Source: Methanobacteriaceae archaeon
GTDB lineage: Archaea > Methanobacteriota > Methanobacteria > Methanobacteriales > Methanobacteriaceae
Reading direction: 5' to 3'
DNA: 64,000 nucleotides
NCBI GenBank assembly: GCA_029219465.1
Contig: JAQXTL010000004.1
Coordinates: 453,278 to 517,277 of the forward strand
The notes under the pieces are model-generated. The model saw nothing but the letters and a program-made list of their open reading frames with translations, ran no database searches and was not told the origin of the DNA. Positions 1-10,404 of this stretch are shown in pieces. A program made the position numbers and the translations under genes. Position 1 is the first letter of the stretch; every line of letters begins with the position of its first letter.

Positions 1-65
1 GTTAGATCTGAAGTTAATTCAACCATAATAATCTAATCCATTAAAATAAAAAAAGAAAAAAGGAA

Positions 66-1256
66 TTATCCTTTTGTAATAATACTAATAATGTCTCCGT
101 CTTTTAGCTCATAGTCACTTGCAACACGCATGTTTCTTCTTGCATCAACAGCGTGCATGAACTTATCACCGATATCTGTGTGAACAATATAAGCTAATTC
201 ACGAGGAGTAGCACCATTTGGAACTAAGAAACCATCAGGCAATACATTGCCTTTTTGGTCTGTGTATTTGTGTTCATCTTGAACCGGATAAACAACAATT
301 CTGTTTAATAATTCGAAAATACCATAATTTAAAGCATCTTGTACCCCAGTACTTCCATATTTATCTAAGATATTGGTTTGAATGTATTCAAGTGCTTTAA
401 GCTGATTTGGATTTAATTTATCAGCATCTAAGATTTCGAAATGGTCATCACCAGAAACATAGGAAATTAAACCTGCTTCTGCTGCTTTAACAAGAGCAAT
501 TTCAGACTCTGCAGAGGTTGCAATTACATTAGGATATTTTTCTTTAATTCTTTCAATGTTTTCAGCAGAATTTGGAAGGTCTGCTTTATTTGCAATAACC
601 ATCATCGGTTTAGCTATTTTTAAGATATTTCTGGTTAATTCAATTAAATCTTCTTCTTCCCATTTATTATAATCAGGATCAACAGTTCTTTTAGCTTCAA
701 TAATATCTTCAATTGCTATTCCAGTACCAGATAGCTGGTCAAATAATACTTTTGCAATATCTAAATGCTCAGCACCAACTTTTCTAATAAGTCTTACCCA
801 GTTTCTTGATAAAATTCCATACATCCACATTACAATTTCTTCTTCCAAAAATTGAATGTCTTCTAATGGATCATGACTTCCAGGATCAACTGGATTTCCC
901 TCAAGGTCAGTAGAACCTGAAGCATCAATAACATGAATGAAAACTTTAGCTTGCATTAAATCATCTAAAAACTTGTTACCTAATCCTTTTCCTTCATGAG
1001 CTCCAGGAACAAGTCCTGCAACATCAATTAATTCTATTGGAAGTAATCTTTTTCCATCAATACAAATTGAATTATGAGGATTACAGGTAACTTCTAATTC
1101 TTTACATGGACAATCCTTAATTACGTGAGCAACAGCTTTGTTCGCATCAATTGTTGTGAATGGATAATTAGCCATTTCCACAGCAGATGCTGTTGCTGAA
1201 TTAAAAAAAGAGGATTTCCCTACATTTGGTTTTCCACAAACTGCAATTTGAAGCAT
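66..1256 (-). CDS. ychF: YchF/OLA1-type GTP/ATP-binding translation-associated protein
   Basis: Cytoplasmic P-loop NTPase of the Obg-like YchF family, which is ribosome-associated and often prefers ATP. The P-loop [11 protein letters not shown] lies at the N-terminus. It is followed by the G3-like [19 protein letters not shown], the nucleotide-specificity NKADLP and a C-terminal TGS-type domain with the family ending. Length (about 396 aa) is normal for the archaeal family. An upstream in-frame GTG at 1265 exists, but the GTGAT ribosome binding site overlaps it, so the ATG at 1256 is the better start. It stands alone and is divergent from the phosphoesterase gene at 1336. Identification is confident; the cellular role in archaea is not well defined. 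Confidence 0.95.
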   Translation of the reverse strand: MLQIAVCGKPNVGKSSFFNSATASAVEMANYPFTTIDANKAVAHVIKDCPCKELEVTCNPHNSICIDGKRLLPIELIDVAGLVPGAHEGKGLGNKFLDDLMQAKVFIHVIDASGSTDLEGNPVDPGSHDPLEDIQFLEEEIVMWMYGILSRNWVRLIRKVGAEHLDIAKVLFDQLSGTGIAIEDIIEAKRTVDPDYNKWEEEDLIELTRNILKIAKPMMVIANKADLPNSAENIERIKEKYPNVIATSAESEIALVKAAEAGLISYVSGDDHFEILDADKLNPNQLKALEYIQTNILDKYGSTGVQDALNYGIFELLNRIVVYPVQDEHKYTDQKGNVLPDGFLVPNGATPRELAYIVHTDIGDKFMHAVDARRNMRVASDYELKDGDIISIITKG

Positions 1257-1335
1257 AATAATCACTTAATAATTTATAACATCTTAATTTATGTTTTTAA
1301 AATTATAAATAGTTTCAGAATGATATAGTATTTTA

Positions 1336-2205
1336 ATGACACAAAAAGATATTGACACTCCATCCGCTATGAGAATCCGTCAGGGAATTCAGGATGCTAT
1401 AACATACTCACTTCCGGATAAAAAATTCGATTCAAGTAAAATTGAGGTGGTTGAAATTGATATAACCATTGACAATCTTGGATGGAATTTTAATAATTTA
1501 AGGATTTTAAACTTGACAGATATCCATTTAGGACAATGGATTAATCCAGAATACTTGGATAAACTCATAGATTATGTAAATACACTAAATGTTGATTTAG
1601 TTACATTGACTGGAGATTACTTTTCCTATGTCACCAAAGGATATGAACAATCCCTGCAGGACTCCTTTAAAAAAATAGAATCCAAATATGGAAAATTTGG
1701 AGTTTTGGGAAATCATGACCATTGGATGGGAAGCAAAAAAGTTCGAGACATCTTTACCAATTCAAATGTCATAGATTTAAGCAATGACGTTTACACACTT
1801 GAAAAAGATGGTGAATTTTTAAATATATGTGGTGTTGACAGCTGTACTGTTTGTGCAGATAATTTAGATAAGGTTTTAGCTAAAATGAAAAAAGATACTC
1901 CAAGTATTCTGCTTGCTCATGAACCTGACTTTGCTAAACAATCATCTCAAACTAACAGATTTGATTTGCAAATTTCAGGTCATTCCCACGGAGGACAATT
2001 CATTATACCTAAATTTGAAACAACACCATTTAGAGGCCCAAATTCCAGAAAATATCCTGTTGGAATATATGAAGTAGGAAATATGATACAATATACAAGT
2101 AAAGGATTAGGAACTAATTCCTTTAGATTAAGAGTAAATTGTAAGCCTGAAATTACAATTATTACTCTAAAAACAAATAAAAAACAGGAAATCCTGATAA
2201 AATGA
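1336..2205 (+). CDS. Calcineurin-like metallophosphoesterase
   Basis: Binuclear metallophosphoesterase of the YkuE-like group. All metal-ligand motifs are present in order: TDIHLG, LTGDYFS, GNHDHW, LLAHEPDF and GHSHGGQF. There is no signal peptide, so it is probably cytoplasmic or peripheral at the membrane. An ATTATAAATAG TATA-like box lies about 30 bp before the ATG, so the message is probably leaderless; no good ribosome binding site is seen. Its stop overlaps the start of the next gene by 4 nt (ATGA), which implies translational coupling with the membrane phosphatase-like protein. The substrate is unknown; relatives act on phospholipid or nucleotide phosphates. Confidence 0.9.
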   Translation: MTQKDIDTPSAMRIRQGIQDAITYSLPDKKFDSSKIEVVEIDITIDNLGWNFNNLRILNLTDIHLGQWINPEYLDKLIDYVNTLNVDLVTLTGDYFSYVTKGYEQSLQDSFKKIESKYGKFGVLGNHDHWMGSKKVRDIFTNSNVIDLSNDVYTLEKDGEFLNICGVDSCTVCADNLDKVLAKMKKDTPSILLAHEPDFAKQSSQTNRFDLQISGHSHGGQFIIPKFETTPFRGPNSRKYPVGIYEVGNMIQYTSKGLGTNSFRLRVNCKPEITIITLKTNKKQEILIK

Positions 2206-4316
2206 ATCTCTACAGTTACATTAAAGCGGCTCCAAACTTAATACTATTTTTAATAGTGAATATGATAGTCATTATAGAAATGACTCAGTTATGTGGTGAT
2301 TTTAAAATTGGTGATTGGGACAATGCATTTTTTATTGTCATAGCCATGAACATAGGATACACTCTCCTATGGCCTTTTTTTAGAAAATACTTTATGAAAT
2401 TTATGGTCATGACATTTGGACTTGGAACCATACTTATTGACGGGATTATATTCTACATTGCATGTTTTTTTATCCCAGGAGTTTCTGTTGGTCCTTACGC
2501 AGCAATTGAAGTTCCAATCGTAATATCCCTTGCAACTACACTTGTTGCAAATATAACAAATACAAATCAATTTGACAAATACCTAAATAAAATCATTGAG
2601 CATATTCCTAAAAAAGAAAGTGAGCCTAAAAATCCTGGAGTCATAATGCTTGAAATAGACGGGCTTTCCATCAATATTCTAAAAAAAGCTATGGATAAAG
2701 GCTTAATGCCAACACTTAAAAGCTGGATTGACAATGATACTCATAATTTAAAAGGCTGGGAAACAGACCTATCATCTCAAACAGGAGCAAGCCAAGCTGG
2801 AATTTTACATGGGAATAATGAAAATATTGTAGCTTACAGATGGGTTGAAAAGGAAAATAATAATCAGATTGTTGTATCTGGGAAATTAAGCGGTGCTCCA
2901 TTAGTAGAAAAAAGAATCAGTAACGGTGAGGGATTACTTGTTAATGGAATAAGTATCAGCAATATGTTTTCAGGAGACAGTAAAAGTGCACCATTAACCT
3001 CATCAAGATTAGGAAAAATAACAAATATCAACAATGAAACCTTAAATACTGTATTTTTAGATGCATATAACTTCCAGAGAATATTTGCAATGTTTATATG
3101 GGATATTTTGGTTGAGCTCAAATCTCAAGTCAAACATTACGTAAAAGATATTAAACCTCGTCTTAGACGTGGAATAGTTTATGCTGCAGTAAGAGCAGGA
3201 GCGAATGTTGTTCTTCGTGAAGTTGCAACAAATATCTTAACTGCAGAGATATTGAAAGGTGAAACAGACACAGTTTATTCTACTTTTATGGGATATGATG
3301 AAGTTGCTCACCACTCAGGAACTCAGGATGAAGATGTATGGCCCGTTTTAAGAAAAATTGACTTGCAAATCCAAAGAATAAATTCAATTATTGAAATGAG
3401 TGACAGAGAATATAAACTCGTTATTTTATCTGATCACGGACAAAGTAACGGTGCAACATTTAAGCAAAGATATGGAATAACACTTGGAAATTACGTTAGA
3501 AGCTTACTTCCTGATGACATAATGGTTTATAAAAATGAATACAATATTGACCACTTTAGAGATGCAATTATTGGTGAAAATAAACAGATTAAAACCATTA
3601 AACAAAAAATGGGAAGTTTACGTACTGATATTCTTGATGACAATACTTATGTCCAAAACGTTAGGGGAGGAATGGAAAATAGAAAACCCGCAATAATTTT
3701 TGAAAACGAAAGATATCTTAATTTGAAAAAAAGATATTCCAATAGCTTAGAATACATTACTGGACATGAAAGTACCCAGCAAAGTACAAAAAAGGCAAAA
3801 GATTCAGAATTAATTGTAATGGGATCTGGAAATCTTGGATTAATTTACTTAACACAGTGGAAACAACGCTTAACCTATGAAGAACTTGTTATGTTATTCC
3901 CTGAATTGATACCGGGACTTGTAAAACATCCAGGAATTGGATTTATCTTGGTAAATTCACTTACAAACGGTGGAATGGTTATTGGAGAAAACGGAATTTA
4001 TTACTTGGAAAATGATAAAGTAGTAGGTGAAAATCCAATAGCTAAATTTGGTAAAAATGCTGCAAGACACCTTAAAAGACAAAATTCATTTGACAACATG
4101 CCAGATATTATGGTAAACAGTTTCTATGACGAGAAAACAGAAGAAGTATGTGCATTTGAAGAATTAATTGGAAACCATGGTGGACTTGGAGGAGACCAAA
4201 CCAAACCATTCATTTTATATCCGTCTGAATGGGAGGACCCTGGAGAATTAATTGGTGCTTCATCAATACATCATTTCTTAAAAAGAGAAATCAACAATTT
4301 AAATCCAAAAAAGTAA
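2202..4316 (+). CDS. Membrane-anchored alkaline-phosphatase-superfamily protein with N-terminal holin-like TM domain
   Basis: 704 aa. Residues about 10-120 contain four hydrophobic helices resembling the membrane module found fused to alkaline phosphatases in some bacteria (the 4-TMS holin-like superfamily). From residue about 145 a phosphatase/phosphodiesterase fold follows: metal and nucleophile region MLEIDGLS, then SDLSSQTG, MGYDEVAHHSG, LSDHGQSNGATF and a late EELIGNHGGLGG segment. The start overlaps the upstream metallophosphoesterase stop by 4 nt, so two phosphatase-type enzymes are co-translated. A role in phospholipid or cell-wall lipid metabolism fits the context but is inference. 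The side on which the catalytic domain lies cannot be read from the sequence. Confidence 0.8.
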   Translation: MNLYSYIKAAPNLILFLIVNMIVIIEMTQLCGDFKIGDWDNAFFIVIAMNIGYTLLWPFFRKYFMKFMVMTFGLGTILIDGIIFYIACFFIPGVSVGPYAAIEVPIVISLATTLVANITNTNQFDKYLNKIIEHIPKKESEPKNPGVIMLEIDGLSINILKKAMDKGLMPTLKSWIDNDTHNLKGWETDLSSQTGASQAGILHGNNENIVAYRWVEKENNNQIVVSGKLSGAPLVEKRISNGEGLLVNGISISNMFSGDSKSAPLTSSRLGKITNINNETLNTVFLDAYNFQRIFAMFIWDILVELKSQVKHYVKDIKPRLRRGIVYAAVRAGANVVLREVATNILTAEILKGETDTVYSTFMGYDEVAHHSGTQDEDVWPVLRKIDLQIQRINSIIEMSDREYKLVILSDHGQSNGATFKQRYGITLGNYVRSLLPDDIMVYKNEYNIDHFRDAIIGENKQIKTIKQKMGSLRTDILDDNTYVQNVRGGMENRKPAIIFENERYLNLKKRYSNSLEYITGHESTQQSTKKAKDSELIVMGSGNLGLIYLTQWKQRLTYEELVMLFPELIPGLVKHPGIGFILVNSLTNGGMVIGENGIYYLENDKVVGENPIAKFGKNAARHLKRQNSFDNMPDIMVNSFYDEKTEEVCAFEELIGNHGGLGGDQTKPFILYPSEWEDPGELIGASSIHHFLKREINNLNPKK

Positions 4317-4349
4317 TCATTAATAATAATTTCAAATAAATAAGAAAGT

Positions 4350-4991
4350 ATGGCTAGTGGAAAAATTTTTATTGTCGGAATTGGCCCTGGTGCTTCTGAA
4401 TACTTAACTAAAAAAGCTATTGACACTGTAAAAACTAGTGATTACACTGTTGGAAGTACAAGAGCTATTGAATTATTTGATGATGTTCAAAATAAAATCG
4501 ATTTTAATGTAAAAAATCTTCTTGATAAAATAGAAGAAGGTGTTCAATTAGCATGTGATGGAAATACCATATCAATCCTCTCAACTGGAGATCCTGGATT
4601 TTCAGGTGTTTTAAATACTGTTTTAAGAATTTCCAAAGAAAAAAATTTCCCAAAAGAAAACATTGAAGTTGTTCCAGGAATCAGTTCTCTACAGCTTGCA
4701 GCTGCAAAATGCCATATTCAATGGGACAGTGCCAATGTAATGACATTCCACGGAAGAGAAAACATAGAAGACATTTTACCAATTATAAACAATGGAAAAA
4801 CAACAATTGCTCTTCCTTCAAGAAAAGTAAAGGACATGGCTCAGTTTTTAATTGATAATGGCGTTGATGAAGACAGAAAAGTTGTTGTCTGTGAGAGATT
4901 AAGTTATCCAGATGAAAATATTGTTGAGTCCACTTTAAAACAAATAGCTCAAAGTGAATTTACTTATATGTGCATTATGGTGATTTATTAG
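4350..4991 (+). CDS. cbiE: Cobalt-precorrin-7 (C5)-methyltransferase
   Basis: SAM-dependent tetrapyrrole methylase of the anaerobic corrin pathway. Seen: N-terminal VGIGPGASEYLT, VGSTRAIELF and STGDPGFSGVL, which are the glycine-rich loops of the class III methyltransferase fold, and the central VVPGISSLQLAAAKCHIQWDS segment. At 213 aa it is a stand-alone CbiE, not the CbiET fusion of some bacteria. The partner CbiT is not in the window. It lies 33 nt after the phosphatase-like gene and may be read through from it. The product feeds cobamide synthesis, needed for methanogen methyltransferases such as Mtr. Confidence 0.9.
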   Translation: MASGKIFIVGIGPGASEYLTKKAIDTVKTSDYTVGSTRAIELFDDVQNKIDFNVKNLLDKIEEGVQLACDGNTISILSTGDPGFSGVLNTVLRISKEKNFPKENIEVVPGISSLQLAAAKCHIQWDSANVMTFHGRENIEDILPIINNGKTTIALPSRKVKDMAQFLIDNGVDEDRKVVVCERLSYPDENIVESTLKQIAQSEFTYMCIMVIY

Positions 4992-5119
4992 GACAATTTA
5001 GTCTTAAAAATCATTTTAAAAAACATTTATCATTTATTTTTAAGAATAAAACTTATATAATTCATATATCAATCTTTAATCGTTGATTTGACAAAAAAAT
5101 TAACAAAAAAGATGATAAT

Positions 5120-7930
5120 ATGAATAAAAAAATAAACACCCTGTGTTTCATTTTCATATTTCTTTTTTTAATAGGCACTGTTTGTGCAGCAGATAGTGAA
5201 AATGAAACCAAACTAACCCAAACAAACCAAAACCAGGAATTAAGTACAACAACCAATACATTAGCTGTCAGCCAGGTAAAGCAAAAAGTCACACTGGATG
5301 CGCCTGATTTAAAAATGTATTATAAAGACGGAAGTAAATTCAAAGTAACAGTAAAAGACAAAAACAAAAAGCCCATAAAAAAATCAAAGGTCGAATTTAG
5401 TATAAACAACCAGAAATACACAAAAACAACCAATGACAAGGGAGTAGCTTATCTGGACATAAATCTGAAAAGTGGAACTTACAGCATTCTAACAAAGTTT
5501 GTAGGTACAAGCAAATACCAGGAGCAGTCTAAAAAAAGCACAATAACTATAAAAAGCACGATAAAATCCAGTAATTTCGAAAAATATTATACAAATACAG
5601 AACAATACAAAGCAACGTTTTACACAAAAAGTGGAGCCATGATGAAAAACACCGCAGTTAAATTTAAGCTGAACAATAAGCTATACACCCCTAAAACTAA
5701 TTCATATGGTATTGCAAAGTTATCTGTAAGTCTAAAGCCTGGAAAGTACTCCATTTTAATAACCAATCCAAAAACACTGGAAAGTGTTACAAGAACCATT
5801 ACTATAAAAACACTAATTGAAACAAAAGATTTGACATTTAATGAAAATACTGTTGGAAAATTTAATGTTAAGATCCTAAATAGTAATGGAAAAGCAGCAG
5901 CCAGTAAAAAAGTTACAATAACCTTAAATGGAAAGATATATTCAAAAATAACAAATAAAAACGGACTTGTGACTTTAAACATTAACCTAAAAGCTGGAAC
6001 CTACCAGATAACAACTGCTTACTCAAATCTTAAGAATGTAAATAAAATTAAGATAAATCCTGTTAAAATATCTAGTTTTACCCATACAACAATAATTCCA
6101 AGTTATGTTAATGTTACAGTACCAATTGCATTTAACTATCCAGGATACACACTAAAGACAGGATTTAACGGTATAATAAAAATGCCTAAAAACGAGATAT
6201 TTAATGTTCAAATCAAAGACAAAACATATACATTTTCAACTATAAAGTTTTCAGGAATTGATTCTATAGTGCTTGAGCCTAAAAATAGCTTTTTAATTCC
6301 ATTTGATGGAACTGGCGTGCAAATCAATCCGGATAAATCAAAATTTACAAAAGACGGAATTATAATCACAAGAATCAATGATGCTACTCAAATCGAATAT
6401 AAAAGTAAAACCAAACAAAATACTGAATTATTTGGATTTTATACAGGTAGAGGACTGCAGTTTAGTGAAACATTAACATATATGGAAAAGGATGTTAGAA
6501 CTGCCAAAATCACATTTAAAGCCATGAGTTTTGATGAAACTGGTTTAAAATATAGTGTAGCAAAATTTTATGGAAAAACCATCTATGATTTTAATTATAA
6601 AAGCTATTATGAAATAACCGGAAATAATACTGACTCAATTAAATTTGCAAAAACTCAAACTCCTGTAACACTAAGCTATTTTGGTAATTCTATAGTAGGA
6701 GACATTCCAAAAGAAGATATAATGACAAAATTTGAGATTAATGGTGTTGAAGAGCTTGAAAAACAAGAAACAATAAGTTACGGTTTTGATGAAAACTATA
6801 GAGCAAATATGGGCTTTGAAGTTTTACAGACATACACCATAATCAATGAAAAGATAACCAAATATTTGTTAGAAAGCTGGATGTCTAAAAATGCAACCTA
6901 CATTAATAGATTTGCGGTTATGGATATGTATGGAATGCATTTGGCATCACTTGAAACAGCATGGATTGCAGATGTTCTTGCAGATAAATCCTCAAATGAA
7001 TTTGATGTTAATTGGAAAAGAGACAAAACATTGACAATAGTAGGTGGAATAAACTTAGAAGATACTTATTTGAATATCTTAAATTCTGATATGGGAATGA
7101 CCGTAAGTGGAGATGAAAACAATTCAGCTTTATTTAGACTAATAAATTCCATTAATTTACCTAATATTGAAGAATATGTTCTTTTGAAAATAACTGAAAA
7201 TGATGCTGATAAAATTCAAAATTCCCTTGATAACGTCTTTATGTCAATATTGGACAATAATTTCAGCATGGTACAAATAGATGATATGTTTTACATCTTT
7301 TCTGACAGTGATAAAAAATCTGCAATAATTTTGAATACAAGTAGTGGAATTGCAAGTGTAATTTTAGCCAGAAATTCCGTTTATAAAGGATCATCATCAC
7401 CAACATCAAAAAATTACTGTGGTTTTTGTAATCTTGTTGAAGATACCATAAATGGAATTAAAAATACCATTTCAAAAATACAGGACCTCACTTCTAATAA
7501 AACACACCCACTATCAAGACTTTTGTATTATGCCACATCACTATTTTCAAAGGAGTTTAGTGGTCTTAAATCCTTAGGAATGAGCATGATTACAACTATG
7601 GCATTAATACAAACTACAGGAACTACATATAGAAACGAAATAGCCGAGAAAGAAGACTGGCATGAACTAATGGATAAAATAACCTTTACAAGACCAGGAT
7701 ATTTACAATCAAAAAAAGTCTACAATATTCCAAATAAAAATAGCGGATATGATTTTATTGAAGTGAAAATCAAAAGTGATATGAGCTTAGATAGGGAAAA
7801 TGCGATATATATTAGTAATAAAAACACAAGACAATTAACCAAAGAAGAAACCTATGAGTATTTCAGCGAGGATTACTGGACACCATTCAGTATGCCTAAG
7901 AAATATTGGGATAAAAGTTGGAACGGGTGA
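5120..7930 (+). CDS. Secreted Ig-like repeat surface protein
   Basis: 936 aa with a clear signal peptide: a Lys-rich start, a Phe/Leu/Ile core and VCAAD as the probable cleavage site near residue 24. A Thr/Asn/Gln-rich linker follows, then about three tandem Ig-like modules of 80-90 residues (roughly 55-145, 146-230 and 231-310). They share the pattern K-V-x-I-x-x-N-x-K-x-Y-x-K-x-T-N-x-x-G-x-A/V, then L-K-x-G-T/K-Y. Residues 330-936 are a large domain I do not recognise. It contains a CGFC pair near residue 770 and a hydrophobic stretch near 830, but no C-terminal anchor. A TATA-like CTTATATAATTC lies about 65 bp upstream. The TGA overlaps the ATG of the next gene. Confidence 0.75.
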   Translation: MNKKINTLCFIFIFLFLIGTVCAADSENETKLTQTNQNQELSTTTNTLAVSQVKQKVTLDAPDLKMYYKDGSKFKVTVKDKNKKPIKKSKVEFSINNQKYTKTTNDKGVAYLDINLKSGTYSILTKFVGTSKYQEQSKKSTITIKSTIKSSNFEKYYTNTEQYKATFYTKSGAMMKNTAVKFKLNNKLYTPKTNSYGIAKLSVSLKPGKYSILITNPKTLESVTRTITIKTLIETKDLTFNENTVGKFNVKILNSNGKAAASKKVTITLNGKIYSKITNKNGLVTLNINLKAGTYQITTAYSNLKNVNKIKINPVKISSFTHTTIIPSYVNVTVPIAFNYPGYTLKTGFNGIIKMPKNEIFNVQIKDKTYTFSTIKFSGIDSIVLEPKNSFLIPFDGTGVQINPDKSKFTKDGIIITRINDATQIEYKSKTKQNTELFGFYTGRGLQFSETLTYMEKDVRTAKITFKAMSFDETGLKYSVAKFYGKTIYDFNYKSYYEITGNNTDSIKFAKTQTPVTLSYFGNSIVGDIPKEDIMTKFEINGVEELEKQETISYGFDENYRANMGFEVLQTYTIINEKITKYLLESWMSKNATYINRFAVMDMYGMHLASLETAWIADVLADKSSNEFDVNWKRDKTLTIVGGINLEDTYLNILNSDMGMTVSGDENNSALFRLINSINLPNIEEYVLLKITENDADKIQNSLDNVFMSILDNNFSMVQIDDMFYIFSDSDKKSAIILNTSSGIASVILARNSVYKGSSSPTSKNYCGFCNLVEDTINGIKNTISKIQDLTSNKTHPLSRLLYYATSLFSKEFSGLKSLGMSMITTMALIQTTGTTYRNEIAEKEDWHELMDKITFTRPGYLQSKKVYNIPNKNSGYDFIEVKIKSDMSLDRENAIYISNKNTRQLTKEETYEYFSEDYWTPFSMPKKYWDKSWNG

Positions 7931-8244
7931 TGGAAATAAAAAATAAAATCATATTGGGACTAATTATTGTTGTGTTCCTTTTATTGGCCATTTATCCAAA
8001 TAATTATCCTTTATGGGATTCATTATTTATCGTGTGTGCATTTTTAACAGGTATTAGAGCATTTTTAAGTGATGAACCTCAAAAACTAAAAAATTTACAC
8101 ATTGTAGTTAAAATTGGATTAATATTGGGAATATCAGTTGGAGTTTATGAAGCGTTAACTGTAGGACATTTCATTTATTCAACAGCAATATTATTGGTAA
8201 GCGAACTAATAGACACATTATTAGAAATAAAAAAAGAGATTTAA
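7930..8244 (+). CDS. Small integral membrane protein coupled to the surface protein gene
   Basis: About 104 aa with three predicted membrane helices (LGLIIVVFLLLAIYP, the LFIVCAFLTGIRAF region, and IGLILGISVGVYEAL running into the last helix) and a short charged tail. The reading frame is open further upstream (TTG at 7918, GTG at 7927). The ATG at 7930 forms a TGATG junction with the stop of the surface protein gene and is the most likely start, by termination-reinitiation. No family is recognised. Tight coupling suggests a dedicated partner of the surface protein, such as a membrane tether or an immunity-like protein; this is inference. Confidence 0.65.
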   Translation: MEIKNKIILGLIIVVFLLLAIYPNNYPLWDSLFIVCAFLTGIRAFLSDEPQKLKNLHIVVKIGLILGISVGVYEALTVGHFIYSTAILLVSELIDTLLEIKKEI

Positions 8245-8280
8245 AAGTTAAAATAATAATTTATTTTAACTTATTTTATT
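8245..8280. terminator. Bidirectional hairpin terminator between convergent genes
   Basis: A perfect 12-bp stem (AAGTTAAAATAA paired with TTATTTTAACTT) with a 4-nt loop lies directly after the small membrane protein gene. It is followed on the plus strand by a T-rich tract reaching the end of the convergent Get3-like gene. It is placed to stop transcription from both sides. Confidence 0.65.
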
Positions 8281-8282
8281 TT

Positions 8283-9305
<1,023 letters not shown>

Positions 9306-9345
9306 TTAATAAACTTACTTTTAGTAACTAAATGTTAATTTAATG

Positions 9346-9366
9346 TTTAATAGTATATAAATTTAG
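9346..9366 (-). promoter_or_regulatory. TATA-box promoter of the get3-like gene
   Basis: Minus-strand AAATTTATATACTA lies about 60 bp before the ATG and gives a leader of roughly 30-35 nt carrying the AGAGGT ribosome binding site (complement of 9301-9306). The remaining divergent spacer to nadE (9367-9540) holds no gene that I can see. Confidence 0.5.
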
Positions 9367-9545
9367 TCATTAATAAGTACTTAACCATCATATGGTTCCA
9401 AGGAAATCTTTGTAACAAACCAATTTATGTTTACTAGATAATTTTATCTAGTTTTAACTTCTTTTTTTAAAATTATTTTTCACCAACCATTTTCATAAAA
9501 ATTGAAAGTACCATTTCAAATGAAATCGCCTTAAAATAATAATAT

Positions 9546-9557
9546 AATATATAAATT
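9546..9557 (+). promoter_or_regulatory. TATA-box promoter of nadE, probably leaderless transcript
   Basis: ATATATAAAT is centred about 33 bp before the nadE ATG, and no ribosome binding site stands before the ATG. With the usual archaeal TATA-to-start distance of about 25-30 bp, the message would begin within a few nucleotides of the start codon. Confidence 0.5.
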
Positions 9558-9584
9558 AATAGTCACATATTATTTAATGTATAA

Positions 9585-10394
9585 ATGATAAAAGTTGGTG
9601 AGAACATTAGTGAGATTCCAGAACTAAACTTCGAAAAAACAAAAAACGACATTGTTGACTTCATTAAAACCAAAGTATCCGAATCTAAAACAGACGGAAT
9701 CATAATTGGTTTGAGTGGAGGAATTGATTCAACCCTTTCAGCATACCTTGCATGTGAAGCTGTTGGAAAAGAAAATGTTTATGGAGTAAGTTTGCCATCT
9801 ACTACAACACCAACAGAAGATAAAATTCATGCTATCGAAATAGCTCAAAAATTAGGAATTAATCATAAGGAAATTGGTATTGACAGCATTTTAAATGAGT
9901 ATATATCTGCAACTCAAATAAACGATGATGATTTAGCTATTGGAAACTTAAAAGCTAGAATCAGAATGTCAATTATCTATCATTATGCTAATCATAAAAA
10001 TTACTTAGTTTGCGGAACCGGAAACAAAAGTGAAATTTTAATTGGTTATTTCACAAAGCATGGAGACGGTGCATGTGATATTGAACCGATTGGAGACTTA
10101 TACAAAACTGACGTGTTTAAATTAAGTAAGTTTCTTGAAATCCCTCATGAGATTATTGAAAAACCACCTCGTGCAGGATTATGGAACGATCAGACTGATG
10201 AAAAAGAAATTGGTATGAGTTATGATTTACTTGACCAAATTCTTTATTTATACACTCAAAAAGATATGAAAAATACTGAAATAGCTGAAAAATTAAGCAT
10301 TCCAGTAGATGACGTTGATATGATTATTAATAAAAAAATTAGGAGCGAACACAAAAGTAAAGTTCCTCAAAGCCCTAAAAAAACAATATTATAA
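9585..10394 (+). CDS. nadE: NH3-dependent NAD+ synthetase
   Basis: Amidates deamido-NAD+ to NAD+. The PP-loop [15 protein letters not shown] is near residue 45, followed by [34 protein letters not shown] and [14 protein letters not shown], all characteristic of ammonia-dependent NadE. At 269 aa there is no N-terminal glutaminase domain, so free ammonia is the nitrogen donor. leuS follows after 10 nt and is probably co-transcribed. The ATG at 9585 has no Shine-Dalgarno sequence and probably heads a leaderless message. Confidence 0.95.
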   Translation: MIKVGENISEIPELNFEKTKNDIVDFIKTKVSESKTDGIIIGLSGGIDSTLSAYLACEAVGKENVYGVSLPSTTTPTEDKIHAIEIAQKLGINHKEIGIDSILNEYISATQINDDDLAIGNLKARIRMSIIYHYANHKNYLVCGTGNKSEILIGYFTKHGDGACDIEPIGDLYKTDVFKLSKFLEIPHEIIEKPPRAGLWNDQTDEKEIGMSYDLLDQILYLYTQKDMKNTEIAEKLSIPVDDVDMIINKKIRSEHKSKVPQSPKKTIL

Positions 10395-10404
10395 TGGTGA
10401 TTTA

